DNA of 57,905 nt. Source: Verrucomicrobiales bacterium. Its GTDB lineage: Bacteria; Verrucomicrobiota; Verrucomicrobiia; Verrucomicrobiales; V1-33. Made by a program: the position numbers and the translations under genes. The notes below the pieces were generated by a model. That model had not been told where the DNA came from. It searched no databases and was given only the letters and a program-made list of their open reading frames with translations. The stretch covers positions 1-57,905 of the forward strand of contig JAGNEJ010000023.1 of NCBI GenBank assembly GCA_018003315.1. Direction: 5' to 3'. Below, piece by piece: positions 43,561-53,192 of the stretch; the stretch's first letter is position 1, and each line of letters starts with the position of its first letter.

Positions 43561-45090
43561 ATGACTCAGACATGGACTTCCGAACGGCTGCACGAACTGA
43601 TCGAAACCCGCCTCGGCGGCTGGAAAATCATCGTGGTGTCCAACCGTGAACCCTATCTGCACCGGCACCGCCGCGGCGGCATCGAATGCGTGACCACCGC
43701 CGGAGGCCTGACGACGGCGCTGCGCCCCATCCTCGCCGCCAGCGGAGGCACCTGGATCGCCCATGGCAGCGGCAGTGCCGACCGCGAAACGGCAGATGAG
43801 CGGGGCTGCCTGCAAGTGCCGCCGGAAAACCCCGCCTACACCCTGCGCCGCGTGTGGCTCACCCCGGAACAGGAACAAGGCTACTACTACGGACTGGCCA
43901 ATGAAGGACTGTGGCCGCTCTGCCACATAGCCTTCCACCGACCCGCATTCCGGCTGGAAGACTGGGAGCAATACCGCGCGGTCAACCGCATCTTTGCCGA
44001 GGCCGTGCTGGATGAGGCCGGGGATGCTCCCACCTTTGTCTTCATTCAGGACTATCATTTCTGCCTGCTGCCGCGAATGCTCAAGGAAGCGGGCCGGGGA
44101 AACATGGTGGTCGCCCAGTTCTGGCACATTCCGTGGCCGAATCGCGAAACCTTCCGCATTTTTCCCTGGGGCGAGGATTTGCTCGACGGTCTGACCGGCA
44201 ATGATCTGCTCGGCTTCCACATCCGCCACCACTGCCAGAACTTCCTCGAAACCGTGGACCGGCACCTGGAATCACGGGTGGACCGTGAACACTGGTCGAT
44301 CACCCGCGGCGGGCACGAAACCATGGTCCGCCCGTTTCCCATCAGCATGGACTTCGCCGGTCAGGAAAAACTCGCGCGCAGCTCCGCTGTGGAAGACGCC
44401 ATGCGCGGGTGGCGCACCAAATTAAAGCTGCGCGGAGCCAAGCTCATGGTTGGCCACGGCATTGAGCGCATGGACTACACCAAGGGCATTCCGGATCGCC
44501 TGAAGGCGCTGGATTGCTTTTTTGAAATGTATCCGCAATGGCGCGGGAAAATGAGCTTCGTGCAGATCGCCGCGCCCAGCCGCTCCCACCTGCCAGCCTA
44601 TCAGCAAGCAGAACAGGAAGTCGCCGCTCTCGCCGCCCACCTCAATGCACGCTGGGCCACACCGGATTGGCAGCCGGTGCATTTGATCGAGGAGCATCAC
44701 GGACGGGTGGAAATGACCGCGCTGCACCGGCTCTCGCGCTTCATGGTGGTCAATTCGCTGCATGACGGGATGAATCTTGTCGCCAAGGAATACTGCGCCA
44801 GCCGCTTTGATGATGACGGCGTGCTCATCCTCAGCCGCTTTGCCGGCGCCCACCGGGAGTTGCGCGACGCCATCGACATCAACCCCTACGCCGTGCATGA
44901 AATCGCCGCCGCCATGCACACCGCACTCACCATGCCGCGGGCCGAACGCACCCGGCGCATGAAGCGCATGCGCGCCGTCATCGCCGCCAACAACGTCTTT
45001 TGCTGGGCCGGAAAGATTCTCGCCAACCTGCTCCACTTCGAGCCTGCCGATGACAACCTTTGCGAACTCAATGGCGATCCCCTGGACTGA
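43561..45090 (+). CDS. otsA: Alpha,alpha-trehalose-phosphate synthase (GT20)
   Basis: Joins UDP-glucose and glucose 6-phosphate into trehalose 6-phosphate, an osmoprotectant pathway in the cytoplasm. 509 residues. Family segments: WKIIVVSNREPYLHRHRRGG, FIQDYHFCLLPRMLKE, FWHIPWPNRETFRIFPW, GIERMDYTKGIPDRLKALDC and the nucleotide-binding VNSLHDGMNLVAKEYCASR. The start ATG 43561 is placed so that the protein begins a few residues before the first strand; a long reading frame extends upstream but is not conserved in type. otsB overlaps its end by 20 bases. Confidence 0.95.
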   Translation: MTQTWTSERLHELIETRLGGWKIIVVSNREPYLHRHRRGGIECVTTAGGLTTALRPILAASGGTWIAHGSGSADRETADERGCLQVPPENPAYTLRRVWLTPEQEQGYYYGLANEGLWPLCHIAFHRPAFRLEDWEQYRAVNRIFAEAVLDEAGDAPTFVFIQDYHFCLLPRMLKEAGRGNMVVAQFWHIPWPNRETFRIFPWGEDLLDGLTGNDLLGFHIRHHCQNFLETVDRHLESRVDREHWSITRGGHETMVRPFPISMDFAGQEKLARSSAVEDAMRGWRTKLKLRGAKLMVGHGIERMDYTKGIPDRLKALDCFFEMYPQWRGKMSFVQIAAPSRSHLPAYQQAEQEVAALAAHLNARWATPDWQPVHLIEEHHGRVEMTALHRLSRFMVVNSLHDGMNLVAKEYCASRFDDDGVLILSRFAGAHRELRDAIDINPYAVHEIAAAMHTALTMPRAERTRRMKRMRAVIAANNVFCWAGKILANLLHFEPADDNLCELNGDPLD

Positions 45091-45877
45091 AGCCTGGGCG
45101 GAAATTGCCGCCCGCTGCGCCGCCCCGCCGCGCCTGCTCCTGGCCTTCGATTTCGACGGCACGCTGGCCCCCCTGGTCAGCACTCCCGCAGCCGCACAAT
45201 TGCCGGCGCAAACCCTCGGCGCCCTCCGCACCCTGCAGGCGGTTCCAGGCATTTGCCTGGCCATCATCAGCGGACGGTCGCTCCCCGACCTCATCTCCCG
45301 CGTGCCGCTGCCAGACGCCATTTTTGCCGGCAATCACGGCCTGGAAATCCGCGGCCTGGGCCTCGACGGAGAACGCATCCAGGCCGCCGCGCTCAAACCG
45401 CGCCTGCGCATCCTGACAGGAAAAATCCAGCAGTCCACCGCTGGAATATCCGGCCTGTTCATCGAAAACAAGGGACTGTCGCTCACCGTGCATTTGCGCA
45501 ACGTCCTGGCAGGACAGCGCGATACCGCCACGCGGATCGTGGAACAGACCGGCAAGGGCGATCCCGCCTTCAGACTCCAGCACGGCAATCTGGTGCTCGA
45601 ATACATCCCGGACATCGGTTGGGACAAAGGCTCCGCCCTCAAACAGATCACCGCCCGCCTCGGCATCCCACGCTGCGCCACCGTTTACGCCGGGGATGAC
45701 ACCACCGACGAAACCGTCTTCACCGCGATGCCCACGGCCGTCACCATCCGGGTCGGCGAAGCCGGACCGACTGCCGCGCGCTGGACCGCCCGCGATCCCG
45801 CAGACGTGCTGCGCATCCTCAACGGCATCGCCCGCTGCCGCATCCCTCGCGGCGGAACCCCAATGATTCCCATCTGA
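45071..45877 (+). CDS. otsB: Trehalose-6-phosphate phosphatase
   Basis: Removes phosphate from trehalose 6-phosphate to give trehalose. 268 residues of HAD type: nucleophile motif LLAFDFDGTLAPLVSTPA, motif II CLAIISGRSL, the Lys-containing WDKGSALKQI and the Mg2+ site VYAGDDTTDETVFTAM. ATG 45071 is preferred, overlapping otsA by 20 bases; 45050 is an alternative. Overlap means the two enzymes are made together. Confidence 0.95.
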   Translation: MAIPWTEAWAEIAARCAAPPRLLLAFDFDGTLAPLVSTPAAAQLPAQTLGALRTLQAVPGICLAIISGRSLPDLISRVPLPDAIFAGNHGLEIRGLGLDGERIQAAALKPRLRILTGKIQQSTAGISGLFIENKGLSLTVHLRNVLAGQRDTATRIVEQTGKGDPAFRLQHGNLVLEYIPDIGWDKGSALKQITARLGIPRCATVYAGDDTTDETVFTAMPTAVTIRVGEAGPTAARWTARDPADVLRILNGIARCRIPRGGTPMIPI

Positions 45878-45990
45878 TCTGCACCAGACTCCAACAACCC
45901 CCGTCCGCTTCCCAACCCCGCATTCCTCAAAAAAAATGCCAGATAGATTCAATGGTCCGGCATGTCCACGGCACAAAGGGCCCCAGCCAA

Positions 45991-47019
45991 TCATCCACCC
46001 CGCAAATCCCGCAGAGCATACAAGCCAGCCCCGCGCTCTAGCATCCGCAGCCGCCGCGCTCCGCTGGTTCGTTTCGCGCCAAATCGCTCCCGCGCACCGG
46101 CAAACACCGCATCGACAAATTCCCGGCTCCCCACCACCGCCCCCGCCGTGAAATGCCGAACGCGCAGCCGCACCACATCCGCCAGCCGCAGTTTGCCGCC
46201 GGATTGCAACACTTGTTCAATCTGCTCCACCGCAAATCCTTTCCTTCCAGGGGTCTTCCCCTCGGCTTTCACCTCCTGACCCTCACAGTAGATCCATTTG
46301 CGGTACACCGCCTGCGCTTCGTTCCACCGCATCGCGACTGCCTCCTCCAGCTTCTGCCGATGCAGCGCCCCTACCGCCACGGCGATGCCCTGCCGCGCTT
46401 TGCGCCCGCCGCCCACTGCTTCCCCATACCCGCTCCAGCGGTATTCCTTCGGATCCTGCACCACTCCGGCCCGGACCGGATTCAAATCAATGTAGGCCGC
46501 CATGGTCGCCACCGCATGGCCCGCCCCTTCCACCAGCACGCTGCCAAAACGCTCCTCCCACAGCGTCCCTTTGCGTCCGTGCGTTTTGTTATACCATTTG
46601 GAAAATCCCAGCTTTACCGACTGCACAAAGGCGCTCAGATCAAACATGCGCTTCCACAGCGCCGCCAGCATCTTTGGAATCTCCCCCGCACACCCGTTGC
46701 TGCGCCACAAGGCAAAAAGCTCCCGATACTGCCGCGCCTTCCGCTTGCCGAACGCCTGCTCCAAATGCCCCAGCATTGCCTCCTCATCCAACATCTGCCC
46801 AGGCCGCTCCGGCACCTCCACAAGGATGTGGAAATGGTTGGACATCAAACAATAAGTGATGACCCGCAGCCCTCCGAAAGCCTCGAACTGCCGCATCAGT
46901 CCGCGAAAAACCCTCTTCCCCTCCTCATCGAACCAGAAAGCCCGATTGACAATGCGACTGGTAACATGAGCCAGCATCCGCTGACCCGAAGTAGGACGAA
47001 ACCGGTAGTGCGAAGTCAT
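45991..47019 (-). CDS. REP-associated tyrosine transposase (RAYT, Y1 family)
   Basis: 342 residues. HUH-type single-strand transposase core: LMSNHFHILVEVPERPG (His-hydrophobic-His) and the nucleophile region LGFSKWYNKTHGRKGTLWEE, with MAAYIDLNPVRAGVV following, as in the Verrucomicrobial RAYT group. A C-terminal ~130 residues (KIYCEGQEV ... RRLRMLERGAG) is typical of this subgroup. The start is ATG 47019 or 47031. It appears intact. No clear family of REP palindromes was recognised around it. Confidence 0.9.
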   Translation of the reverse strand: MTSHYRFRPTSGQRMLAHVTSRIVNRAFWFDEEGKRVFRGLMRQFEAFGGLRVITYCLMSNHFHILVEVPERPGQMLDEEAMLGHLEQAFGKRKARQYRELFALWRSNGCAGEIPKMLAALWKRMFDLSAFVQSVKLGFSKWYNKTHGRKGTLWEERFGSVLVEGAGHAVATMAAYIDLNPVRAGVVQDPKEYRWSGYGEAVGGGRKARQGIAVAVGALHRQKLEEAVAMRWNEAQAVYRKWIYCEGQEVKAEGKTPGRKGFAVEQIEQVLQSGGKLRLADVVRLRVRHFTAGAVVGSREFVDAVFAGARERFGAKRTSGARRLRMLERGAGLYALRDLRGG

Positions 47020-47122
47020 GACGGGGAACATTATTCAAAAAGACTCGGAGTGCAACAGGTTTCTTATATTTCTTCTGGCATATTGTTTGACATGCCCGCC
47101 TGCCCGTTCCTGCATGGTGCGG

Positions 47123-48232
47123 TCATTTTCCGCTGGTGAAGCAGTAGATCACTCCATCGTCCGCGCCCATGATGAGGCGGCCAGCCGCGATGCACGGGCT
47201 GGTTTGCACGGGTGGGCCGATTTCGTAGTGCCAGAGTTCCGCGCCGTCAGCGAGGTTCACGGCGTAGATGCGACCGTCGTCGGAACCGACAATGACCGCC
47301 TGACCGGCAACGACCGGTGAGCTGTCGATGCGTCCGGTGGCGCGGAAGGCCCATTTTTCATCGCCGACCTTCGCGGAAAGACAGCGCAGGTATTTGCCGC
47401 GGTCCCCCACCAGCACCGAATCCTCCGTGAGCGCCGGGCTGGAAAAGTAAGGAAAATCCTTCTCGGCAAAGGTCCACTTCGGCTGGCGGCTGGCGAGATC
47501 CACGGCCAGAACGGCATTGCCGTAGTGCCCCAGGAAGGCAGCGGCACCGTTGGTGGCAACGGTGTTGGCGATGGGATCCTTGACTTCGACTTTGCCTTCC
47601 TCCCGGCCGGTTTCCGCGTTGACCAGATAGAGGAAGCCGTCGCAGCCGCCAAAGAGCGCACGGTTTCCGGCCAAGGCCGCCGCCCCGTTGATGTAGTTGC
47701 TGGTGGGAACGGTCCAGACTTTGGCACCGTCCGCGCTGTTGAGGGCATACAGTTGGTTGTCATAGCTGCCCACCAGCAGCAGCGGCGGCTGGCCAGGACG
47801 CTCAAAGACGTTGATGGCTCCTTTGATTTCGCCGTCCGTCATGGTTTTCCATCGCGGCTTCCCGTCAGTTTTCGTCAGCGCATGGACGCCCCCGTCCCCG
47901 CCGCCGAACACCACCAGGTCCCCGACCACCGCCGCGGAGCCTTCGATGGGATCCTTGATCGCATATTCCCACTTCTTCACTCCGTCGCTCAGTTGCAGGG
48001 CGAAAAATTTCCCGCTGCCATCGCCCACGTAAGCGCAGGTGCCGTCGCTCACCGCCGTGGCCTTGATGGGCTTGCCCGCAGCATATTTCCAGGCCAGCCT
48101 GAGGGGAAAAGAAAACGAGACGGAAGCGATGCCCCGCATGTCCGGCGTGCCGCGCCACAGCGGCCAGGCGGCATTTTCCGCGGCCGGGGAGGCGATGGTC
48201 AGGGCGGCCAGGAGAAAGGGCAGGGATTTCAT
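47123..48232 (-). CDS. Secreted PQQ-like beta-propeller protein
   Basis: 369 residues. The signal peptide is MKSLPFLLAALTIASPAAEN; start 48232. After it come about seven PQQ/quinoprotein-type blades: AYVGDGSGKFFALQLSDGVK, VVFGGGDGGVHALTKTDGKP, LVGSYDNQLYALNSADGAKV, LFGGCDGFLYLVNAETGREE and VIVGSDDGRIYAVNLADGAE. No catalytic PQQ-dehydrogenase residues are obvious, so it is probably a binding scaffold in the periplasm, like BamB-type or planctomycete propellers. It diverges from the TatD gene. Confidence 0.85.
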   Translation of the reverse strand: MKSLPFLLAALTIASPAAENAAWPLWRGTPDMRGIASVSFSFPLRLAWKYAAGKPIKATAVSDGTCAYVGDGSGKFFALQLSDGVKKWEYAIKDPIEGSAAVVGDLVVFGGGDGGVHALTKTDGKPRWKTMTDGEIKGAINVFERPGQPPLLLVGSYDNQLYALNSADGAKVWTVPTSNYINGAAALAGNRALFGGCDGFLYLVNAETGREEGKVEVKDPIANTVATNGAAAFLGHYGNAVLAVDLASRQPKWTFAEKDFPYFSSPALTEDSVLVGDRGKYLRCLSAKVGDEKWAFRATGRIDSSPVVAGQAVIVGSDDGRIYAVNLADGAELWHYEIGPPVQTSPCIAAGRLIMGADDGVIYCFTSGK

Positions 48233-48289
48233 GGTGGCAAACATAGCAGTGGCGCCAGCCTGCACCATGCGGCAAACGTCCGCAAACAC

Positions 48290-49093
48290 ATGGAGCTGAC
48301 CGACGCCCACCTCCACCTGCAGGCACCGGAACTCGCCCCGCACCTGGCGGAAATCTGGCCGGAGATGGCGCGGCTGGGCATTTCCCGCGCCGTGGTCAAT
48401 GGCACCTGCGAGGCCGACTGGAAATCCGTGGCTGCGCTGGCACGGGAACAGGCGGCGGTCATTCCCTCCTTCGGTCTGCACCCGTGGCATGTCCGGAAAC
48501 GCACGGACGCCTGGCTCGCCACTCTGGAGGAGTGGTTGCAGGTTTTTCCCGCTGCGGGAGTCGGCGAAGTGGGACTGGACCGGTGGGTCAAAGACAACGA
48601 CCCGACGGAACAACTGCCGGTCTTCCAGCAGCAACTGGAACTGGCCGCACGGCGCAACCGCCCGGTGACGATTCACTGCATCCAGGCCTGGGGTCTGCTG
48701 CTGGAGGTGCTGCGGGCGATGCCGCCGCCCCGCGGTTTTCTGCTTCACGCCTACGGTGGCTCATGGGAGATGGCGCAGGCATTTGCCGGACTCGGAGCGT
48801 GGTTCAGCTTTTCCCCCCATTTTCTGCATGAACGCAAGGCGGCGCAGCGCGACGTGTTCCGCCGCCTGCCCATCGACCGCCTGCTGCTGGAAACCGATGC
48901 CCCGGCCTTGTGGCCGCCTCCGGAACGCAACCGTCACCCTCTGACAGATCCCGCCACGGGCACCACCATCAACCATCCGGCGAATCTGGAAGTGACCCTC
49001 GCCGGCCTGGCCGAGCTGCGGGGCCTGTCCGCGTCGGATCTGGCCGCGGTGACGGAACAGAATTTCAACCGCTGGTGGGATGCCCACCGTTGA
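48290..49093 (+). CDS. TatD-family metal-dependent hydrolase
   Basis: 267 residues, amidohydrolase-like TIM barrel for phosphodiester cleavage. Metal motifs: MELTDAHLHLQ (HxH), GVGEVGLDRW (Glu), PVTIHCIQAW (His), FLLHAYGGSWEM (His) and LLLETDAPAL (Asp). The start ATG 48290 is the family's usual one. The much longer open frame upstream lies over the propeller gene's reverse strand and is not real. Confidence 0.92.
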   Translation: MELTDAHLHLQAPELAPHLAEIWPEMARLGISRAVVNGTCEADWKSVAALAREQAAVIPSFGLHPWHVRKRTDAWLATLEEWLQVFPAAGVGEVGLDRWVKDNDPTEQLPVFQQQLELAARRNRPVTIHCIQAWGLLLEVLRAMPPPRGFLLHAYGGSWEMAQAFAGLGAWFSFSPHFLHERKAAQRDVFRRLPIDRLLLETDAPALWPPPERNRHPLTDPATGTTINHPANLEVTLAGLAELRGLSASDLAAVTEQNFNRWWDAHR

Positions 49094-49192
49094 CCCGGCT
49101 TCGCCTGCTTTGTTCCAGACAACGCCCCAGATACCCTGCGGCAACCGGCTGGCTCGCCAACTGGATCTTGAAAAATCCGCTTTTTCGGTGAA

Positions 49193-51010
49193 ATGAAATG
49201 CCTGCGTTCCTCAACGAAATCCCGCCCCCGCCTCCGCTCCATGAACCCGTCACCAACCAGCCAGCATTCGTTTCTTCCGCGTTCCAGCACCGGCTGGGCC
49301 TGCTTCATGGCTGGAATCCTGGCCCTGACCATCCTGTCCGGGCAAAGCCACGGCCAAACCAACCTTTACTGGCGCTTGGAGGCCGCCAACAAGAATTGGA
49401 GCGATGCCAACAATTGGTGGAATGGTTCGGGAACCCAGGCCCCTGCCGGCAGTGAAATCCTGCACTTCGGCAACACCATCCAGACGGAGATGACCAACGA
49501 CCTCACCGGCAGCGCCGCAAACCGGTATCGCATCAATTTTGATTCCGGCAGTGGAGAACGCACCATCAGCGGCAGCACGGAGAACACGTTTTTTGATTTC
49601 AGCGGCAGTGCCCCCGCCATTTACAACAATTCGGGAGCCAACCAAACCATTGGATTCAAAATCATCAACGGCAACTCCAACGGCAGCAACCGGCTGGAAT
49701 TGAATGCCAACAGTGGAAAGCTGATTTTCAACAGCAACAGCAACATCAGCGCCAGCGGCGGTTCTCGCACGGTGGTGGCGATGGGGTCATCAGACATCGA
49801 CATGAGCGGCACCGTGATGCAGGAAACCGGCGCCACGCTCAACCTCAAAAAAGAAGGCTCCGGAACCCTGACCTTGTCTGGAAACAACTCCTTTACCGGC
49901 GGAGTCGCCTTCACGGATGGACGCATCAACTTCAACCACTCCTCCGCCGCTGGAACGGGAACCATTGAGGTTAGCGACACCGCGGACGAGTTTTCCAGTT
50001 CGTCTGGCACCGTCTCCCTCGCTAACAGCATCACCTTGAACACCACGTCGGGAACCACCAAGTTTTACTCCACCGGCACCCGACTGGAACTCTCAGGGAC
50101 CATTTCCGGCAGTGGAAAAATCCTGCGCGACAACACGGGAGCGGGTGACTTGCGGCTTTCCGGAGACAATTCCTTTTCAGGCGGCGTCACCGTGACCAGC
50201 CGCGGCATCCGCCTGGCACACAAAAATGCCCTGGGAACAGGCACCTTCAGCATTGGTGGTGGTTCCACCCCCGGCACGGCCATCACGATCACCGCTGACA
50301 CAGCACTGGAGGGCGGCAACGCCATTCCGAATGCCGTCTCATGGAACCAGGATTTCACCCTGGCAGCCGTCAACAGTCTGGAATTTAGCGGAGCGACCAC
50401 GCTGAGCGGAGACAGGACGGCCACCGTAAACAGCGGGAAGACCCTGACATTTTCTGGCGGCATCAGCGGCTCCGGGGCATCGCTCATCAAGGCGGGCCTG
50501 GGAACCTTGAAGTTGTCCGCCAGCAATTCCTACACCGGTGCCACCAGCATCACCGGAGGCACCCTGCTCCTGGGTGCCAGCAATGTGCTGCCGGATGCAT
50601 CGAACATCACCCTCAGTGGCGCAACGCTGGCCACAGGAGGCTACTCTGACACCGTCGGAACGCTGACCCAGACCGGAACCTCCACCATTGACCTGGGCAG
50701 CGGAAGCTCCACGCTCACCTTCGCTGACAGCCATGCCCTGGGGTGGTCCGGCACGCTCAACATCTGGAACTGGAGCGGAGGAAGCGACCACCTCTTTTTC
50801 GGCTCCGACAGCAGCGGCCTCACCAGCGGGCAGGCTTCCCTGGTGCAGTTCTATTCGGGAACCACTGGCGCCACATTTCTGGGCACCGGACAAATGCTAG
50901 GCAGCGGCGAACTGGTCCCCGTCCCAGAGCCCGCCGCCGCCCTGACCGCAGCCCTGCTGGCCCTGCCGGCATTCCGCCGGGAACGCGGGAAATGCCGCCG
51001 GGTTTCGTAA
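49193..51010 (+). CDS. Autotransporter-associated beta-strand repeat protein with PEP-CTERM-like tail
   Basis: 605 residues. Signal region: WACFMAGILALTILSGQSHG after a basic N-terminus (Met17, 49241, may be the start). The body consists of repeated LTLSGNNSFTGGVAF, LRLSGDNSFSGGVTV and LKLSASNSYTGATSITGGTL units, the autotransporter-associated beta-helix repeat. The C-terminus VPVPEPAAALTAALLALPAF followed by RRERGK is a PEP-CTERM-type sorting signal, so the protein is exported and probably cut by an exosortase/archaeosortase-type enzyme not in this window. Function unknown; surface or exopolysaccharide-associated. Confidence 0.88.
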   Translation: MKCLRSSTKSRPRLRSMNPSPTSQHSFLPRSSTGWACFMAGILALTILSGQSHGQTNLYWRLEAANKNWSDANNWWNGSGTQAPAGSEILHFGNTIQTEMTNDLTGSAANRYRINFDSGSGERTISGSTENTFFDFSGSAPAIYNNSGANQTIGFKIINGNSNGSNRLELNANSGKLIFNSNSNISASGGSRTVVAMGSSDIDMSGTVMQETGATLNLKKEGSGTLTLSGNNSFTGGVAFTDGRINFNHSSAAGTGTIEVSDTADEFSSSSGTVSLANSITLNTTSGTTKFYSTGTRLELSGTISGSGKILRDNTGAGDLRLSGDNSFSGGVTVTSRGIRLAHKNALGTGTFSIGGGSTPGTAITITADTALEGGNAIPNAVSWNQDFTLAAVNSLEFSGATTLSGDRTATVNSGKTLTFSGGISGSGASLIKAGLGTLKLSASNSYTGATSITGGTLLLGASNVLPDASNITLSGATLATGGYSDTVGTLTQTGTSTIDLGSGSSTLTFADSHALGWSGTLNIWNWSGGSDHLFFGSDSSGLTSGQASLVQFYSGTTGATFLGTGQMLGSGELVPVPEPAAALTAALLALPAFRRERGKCRRVS

Positions 51011-51275
51011 CGTGCGGTGAATTCCGCGCCCGTCCGGTCCTTGCCGGATCGGTGCCAGGCGATCATCCCGTCGATCACCGGCAAGAAGCCGCAGTGACAA
51101 CCGCCGCCCGACTTCCTCGCGGGCATTCGCAAAGGGCATGCACCCATTTGTCAGCGAAGGCCGGGCCGCAGCCAAAACGGCAGCGGCGCGACGCTCGAAG
51201 CACCGCGAAAAACCATCCCGCCGCCCGCGGAACAAAAAGCGGTACAAATCGATCTTCTCGGGCGCGGGATGCACC
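51011..51275 (-). pseudogene. Fragment of a TOTE-type primase/helicase gene
   Basis: Read on the minus strand, three frames together restore the N-terminal module of the TOTE conflict-system primase: PEKIDLYRFLFRGRRDGFSR in one frame, then CGPAFADKWVHALCECPR in the second, then GGGCHCGFLPVIDGMIAW in the third. In intact homologues these are one stretch, with the Cys pairs forming a zinc knuckle before the primase core. The fragment is cut off at the end of the preceding gene near 51010. At least two frameshifts make it non-functional. It sits directly beside the restriction-modification genes. Confidence 0.65.
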
Positions 51276-51285
51276 GGGAATCGGG

Positions 51286-52179
51286 TCACACCGCCAAGTC
51301 CAATGGAAACTCGGAGATGTCCCGGATCCGCTTGCCTGAAATCATGGTGTCGAGCATGTCTTTCGCGTCGGAATGGTTCAGTTTGTCAATGGCCTCAATC
51401 AGCTCGGGGAGGGCAATGTGATATAGACAATCGATGTCGCCGGTTCCAAGCGCCAGGGAAGCGAGACGGCTTGGAAGGCACTCGGCGGTAACAATCACGA
51501 TATGCGGCGAGCGTCCTTTCCGGTTCCTGATCAAATTCAAGGCTTCGGAACGCGCATTCTGAGAGCGGTCGCTGCGCAGGGTGAATTTGCAGGAAATGCA
51601 GGCATGCAAGATCGGCCGCTCGGTCGTTGACTGTCGCAGCGGGGTGCGAACGGCAAGACCGTCGTGCAGGAACATTCCCTGAGCATTGATGACCAAATCC
51701 GATTCCGGATGCCGTGTGACAATCACATCGGGGCTGACGGCGTAGTCATTCCCAAGCACTGCCCTGAGTTCGCGATGATCCTGGCAAAACCGGGTCAGAT
51801 CGTCCAAATGCGAGTACTGCTCGCAGGAGGCAACCGCCTGTTCGTTCCGGTTTGTGATTTGTTGGATATTCCACTTGCCCGGCCGGAGATGGCCCAAGTG
51901 AAGAAAGGTGGATCGCAAGTAGTGCTCAATGTGTTTTTCAAATCGATCTCCCAAGCTTTGCGCGGCCAACTTCTTTTGCCGCCGTCTCGCGCCGGTCACC
52001 CGTTTTGCGACAAAATTCGAGATCTCCAAGCTGGCAGTATTGCTGTAATCCGCATTGCTTGCCGCAATGATCCGTTTCGATTTGGCACCTTTGCCAACGG
52101 AGTAGGCATCAAAGGTGAGGACATCTCCAGCCAATCGTTCGAAGAGTTCGGAACGTGCGGTCTCAAGCGTAGCGGGCAT
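51286..52179 (-). CDS. NgoMIV-type restriction endonuclease
   Basis: 297 residues, close to the 286 of NgoMIV. The active site ACISCKFTLRSDRSQ has the Ser-x-Lys and the Asp six residues after the Lys that NgoMIV uses (SxK...D), with the upstream metal Asp in AVSPDVIVTRH. The segment ARSEALNLIRNRKGRSPHIV and LASLALGTGDIDCLYHIALP are family-diagnostic. It should cut GCCGGC, the NgoMIV/NaeI site, which is inferred. The start 52179 overlaps the methyltransferase stop by 17 bases, so the methylase is made first. Confidence 0.9.
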   Translation of the reverse strand: MPATLETARSELFERLAGDVLTFDAYSVGKGAKSKRIIAASNADYSNTASLEISNFVAKRVTGARRRQKKLAAQSLGDRFEKHIEHYLRSTFLHLGHLRPGKWNIQQITNRNEQAVASCEQYSHLDDLTRFCQDHRELRAVLGNDYAVSPDVIVTRHPESDLVINAQGMFLHDGLAVRTPLRQSTTERPILHACISCKFTLRSDRSQNARSEALNLIRNRKGRSPHIVIVTAECLPSRLASLALGTGDIDCLYHIALPELIEAIDKLNHSDAKDMLDTMISGKRIRDISEFPLDLAV

Positions 52180-53152
52180 TGGGCTTCGATTCAATGGCTT
52201 CTCTGATTCTCGTGGCAACAGCCTTGGCTACTGGCGGCGGAAACGCGTTGCCCACCTGACGATAGGCAGCGGTCTTGCCGCCGGTGAACTTCCACTCGGC
52301 AGGAAAACCTTGGATCAGTGCCGCCATGGGAACGGTGAGTCTTGGAATTCCCATGAAACCCCTTGGCGGGGCCTCGTCGGCGAGCGACTTCGCATTCACC
52401 CCGAGGCTTGCCCATGCGCGTTTGGCTCGAGTGGGGCCGAGATCCGCCCCGCCGTGTTTTTTGGAACCGCCCACGAGGGTCGGTGCGATTTCGTCGGCAT
52501 TTTTCGCCCATTCGAATGCGCCTTCCCAGCCATTCGCGGCCATCATCTCGACCAAGGTGGCACCGACCGACTTGGGTGTCTTTCCATCGGTCAACTGAGT
52601 GGGCGCGTGGAAGTTTCCGGCGAGGTCTTCACGGATCGCGACAATCACCACCCGCGGACGCAACTGGGGAACACCGAAGTCTGACGCGTGCAGCAGATGC
52701 CAACTGGATTCGTAGCCAAGTGCCTTGAAGCGTTTCTTGAGTTTTATCCGGTAGTCGGTGAAAACGGCATCGAGCAACCCTCGGACGTTCTCAAGCAGCA
52801 CGGCTTTGGGTTTGCACTCGGAAACCAGCCGGAGGGCTTCAGGAAACAGATCGCGCACGTCGTCAGCCCCGAGCTGTTTTCCTGCCACCGAGAATGGCGG
52901 GCAGGGAACGCCACCGGCCAACAGGTCCACGCCTTCGAATTTCAGGGCGCTGAATTCCCGGACATCGGCCTCAATCACATTCCAACCTGGCCGATTGAGC
53001 CGAAGTGTGGCGCAAGCATGGCGATCGACCTCGACATGGGCGAGCGCTTCAAACCCAGCGGATTCCAGGCCAAGCGCCTGGCCGCCGGCACCCGCACAAA
53101 TTTCAATGCAGGTGGGTCCTGAGCAGCTTGAAGATGATCGCGGTTCGGACAT
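52163..53152 (-). CDS. DNA cytosine-5 methyltransferase, partner of the NgoMIV-type enzyme
   Basis: 329 residues. C5-methylase motifs in order: I CIEICAGAGGQALGLESAG, IV GGVPCPPFSVAGKQLG (catalytic Cys), VI AVLLENVRGLL, VIII QLRPRVVIVAI, and X YRQVGNAFPPPVAKAVA. Start ATG 53152. Being upstream of and overlapping the nuclease gene, it protects the host DNA and is presumably specific for the same GCCGGC site. GCCGGC does occur in the window, so the genome is not purged of it. Confidence 0.93.
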   Translation of the reverse strand: MSEPRSSSSCSGPTCIEICAGAGGQALGLESAGFEALAHVEVDRHACATLRLNRPGWNVIEADVREFSALKFEGVDLLAGGVPCPPFSVAGKQLGADDVRDLFPEALRLVSECKPKAVLLENVRGLLDAVFTDYRIKLKKRFKALGYESSWHLLHASDFGVPQLRPRVVIVAIREDLAGNFHAPTQLTDGKTPKSVGATLVEMMAANGWEGAFEWAKNADEIAPTLVGGSKKHGGADLGPTRAKRAWASLGVNAKSLADEAPPRGFMGIPRLTVPMAALIQGFPAEWKFTGGKTAAYRQVGNAFPPPVAKAVATRIREAIESKPNARYA

Positions 53153-53192
53153 GGCTTCAACTGAACAGCAACGCGAGCGGACGGGCAACGAG

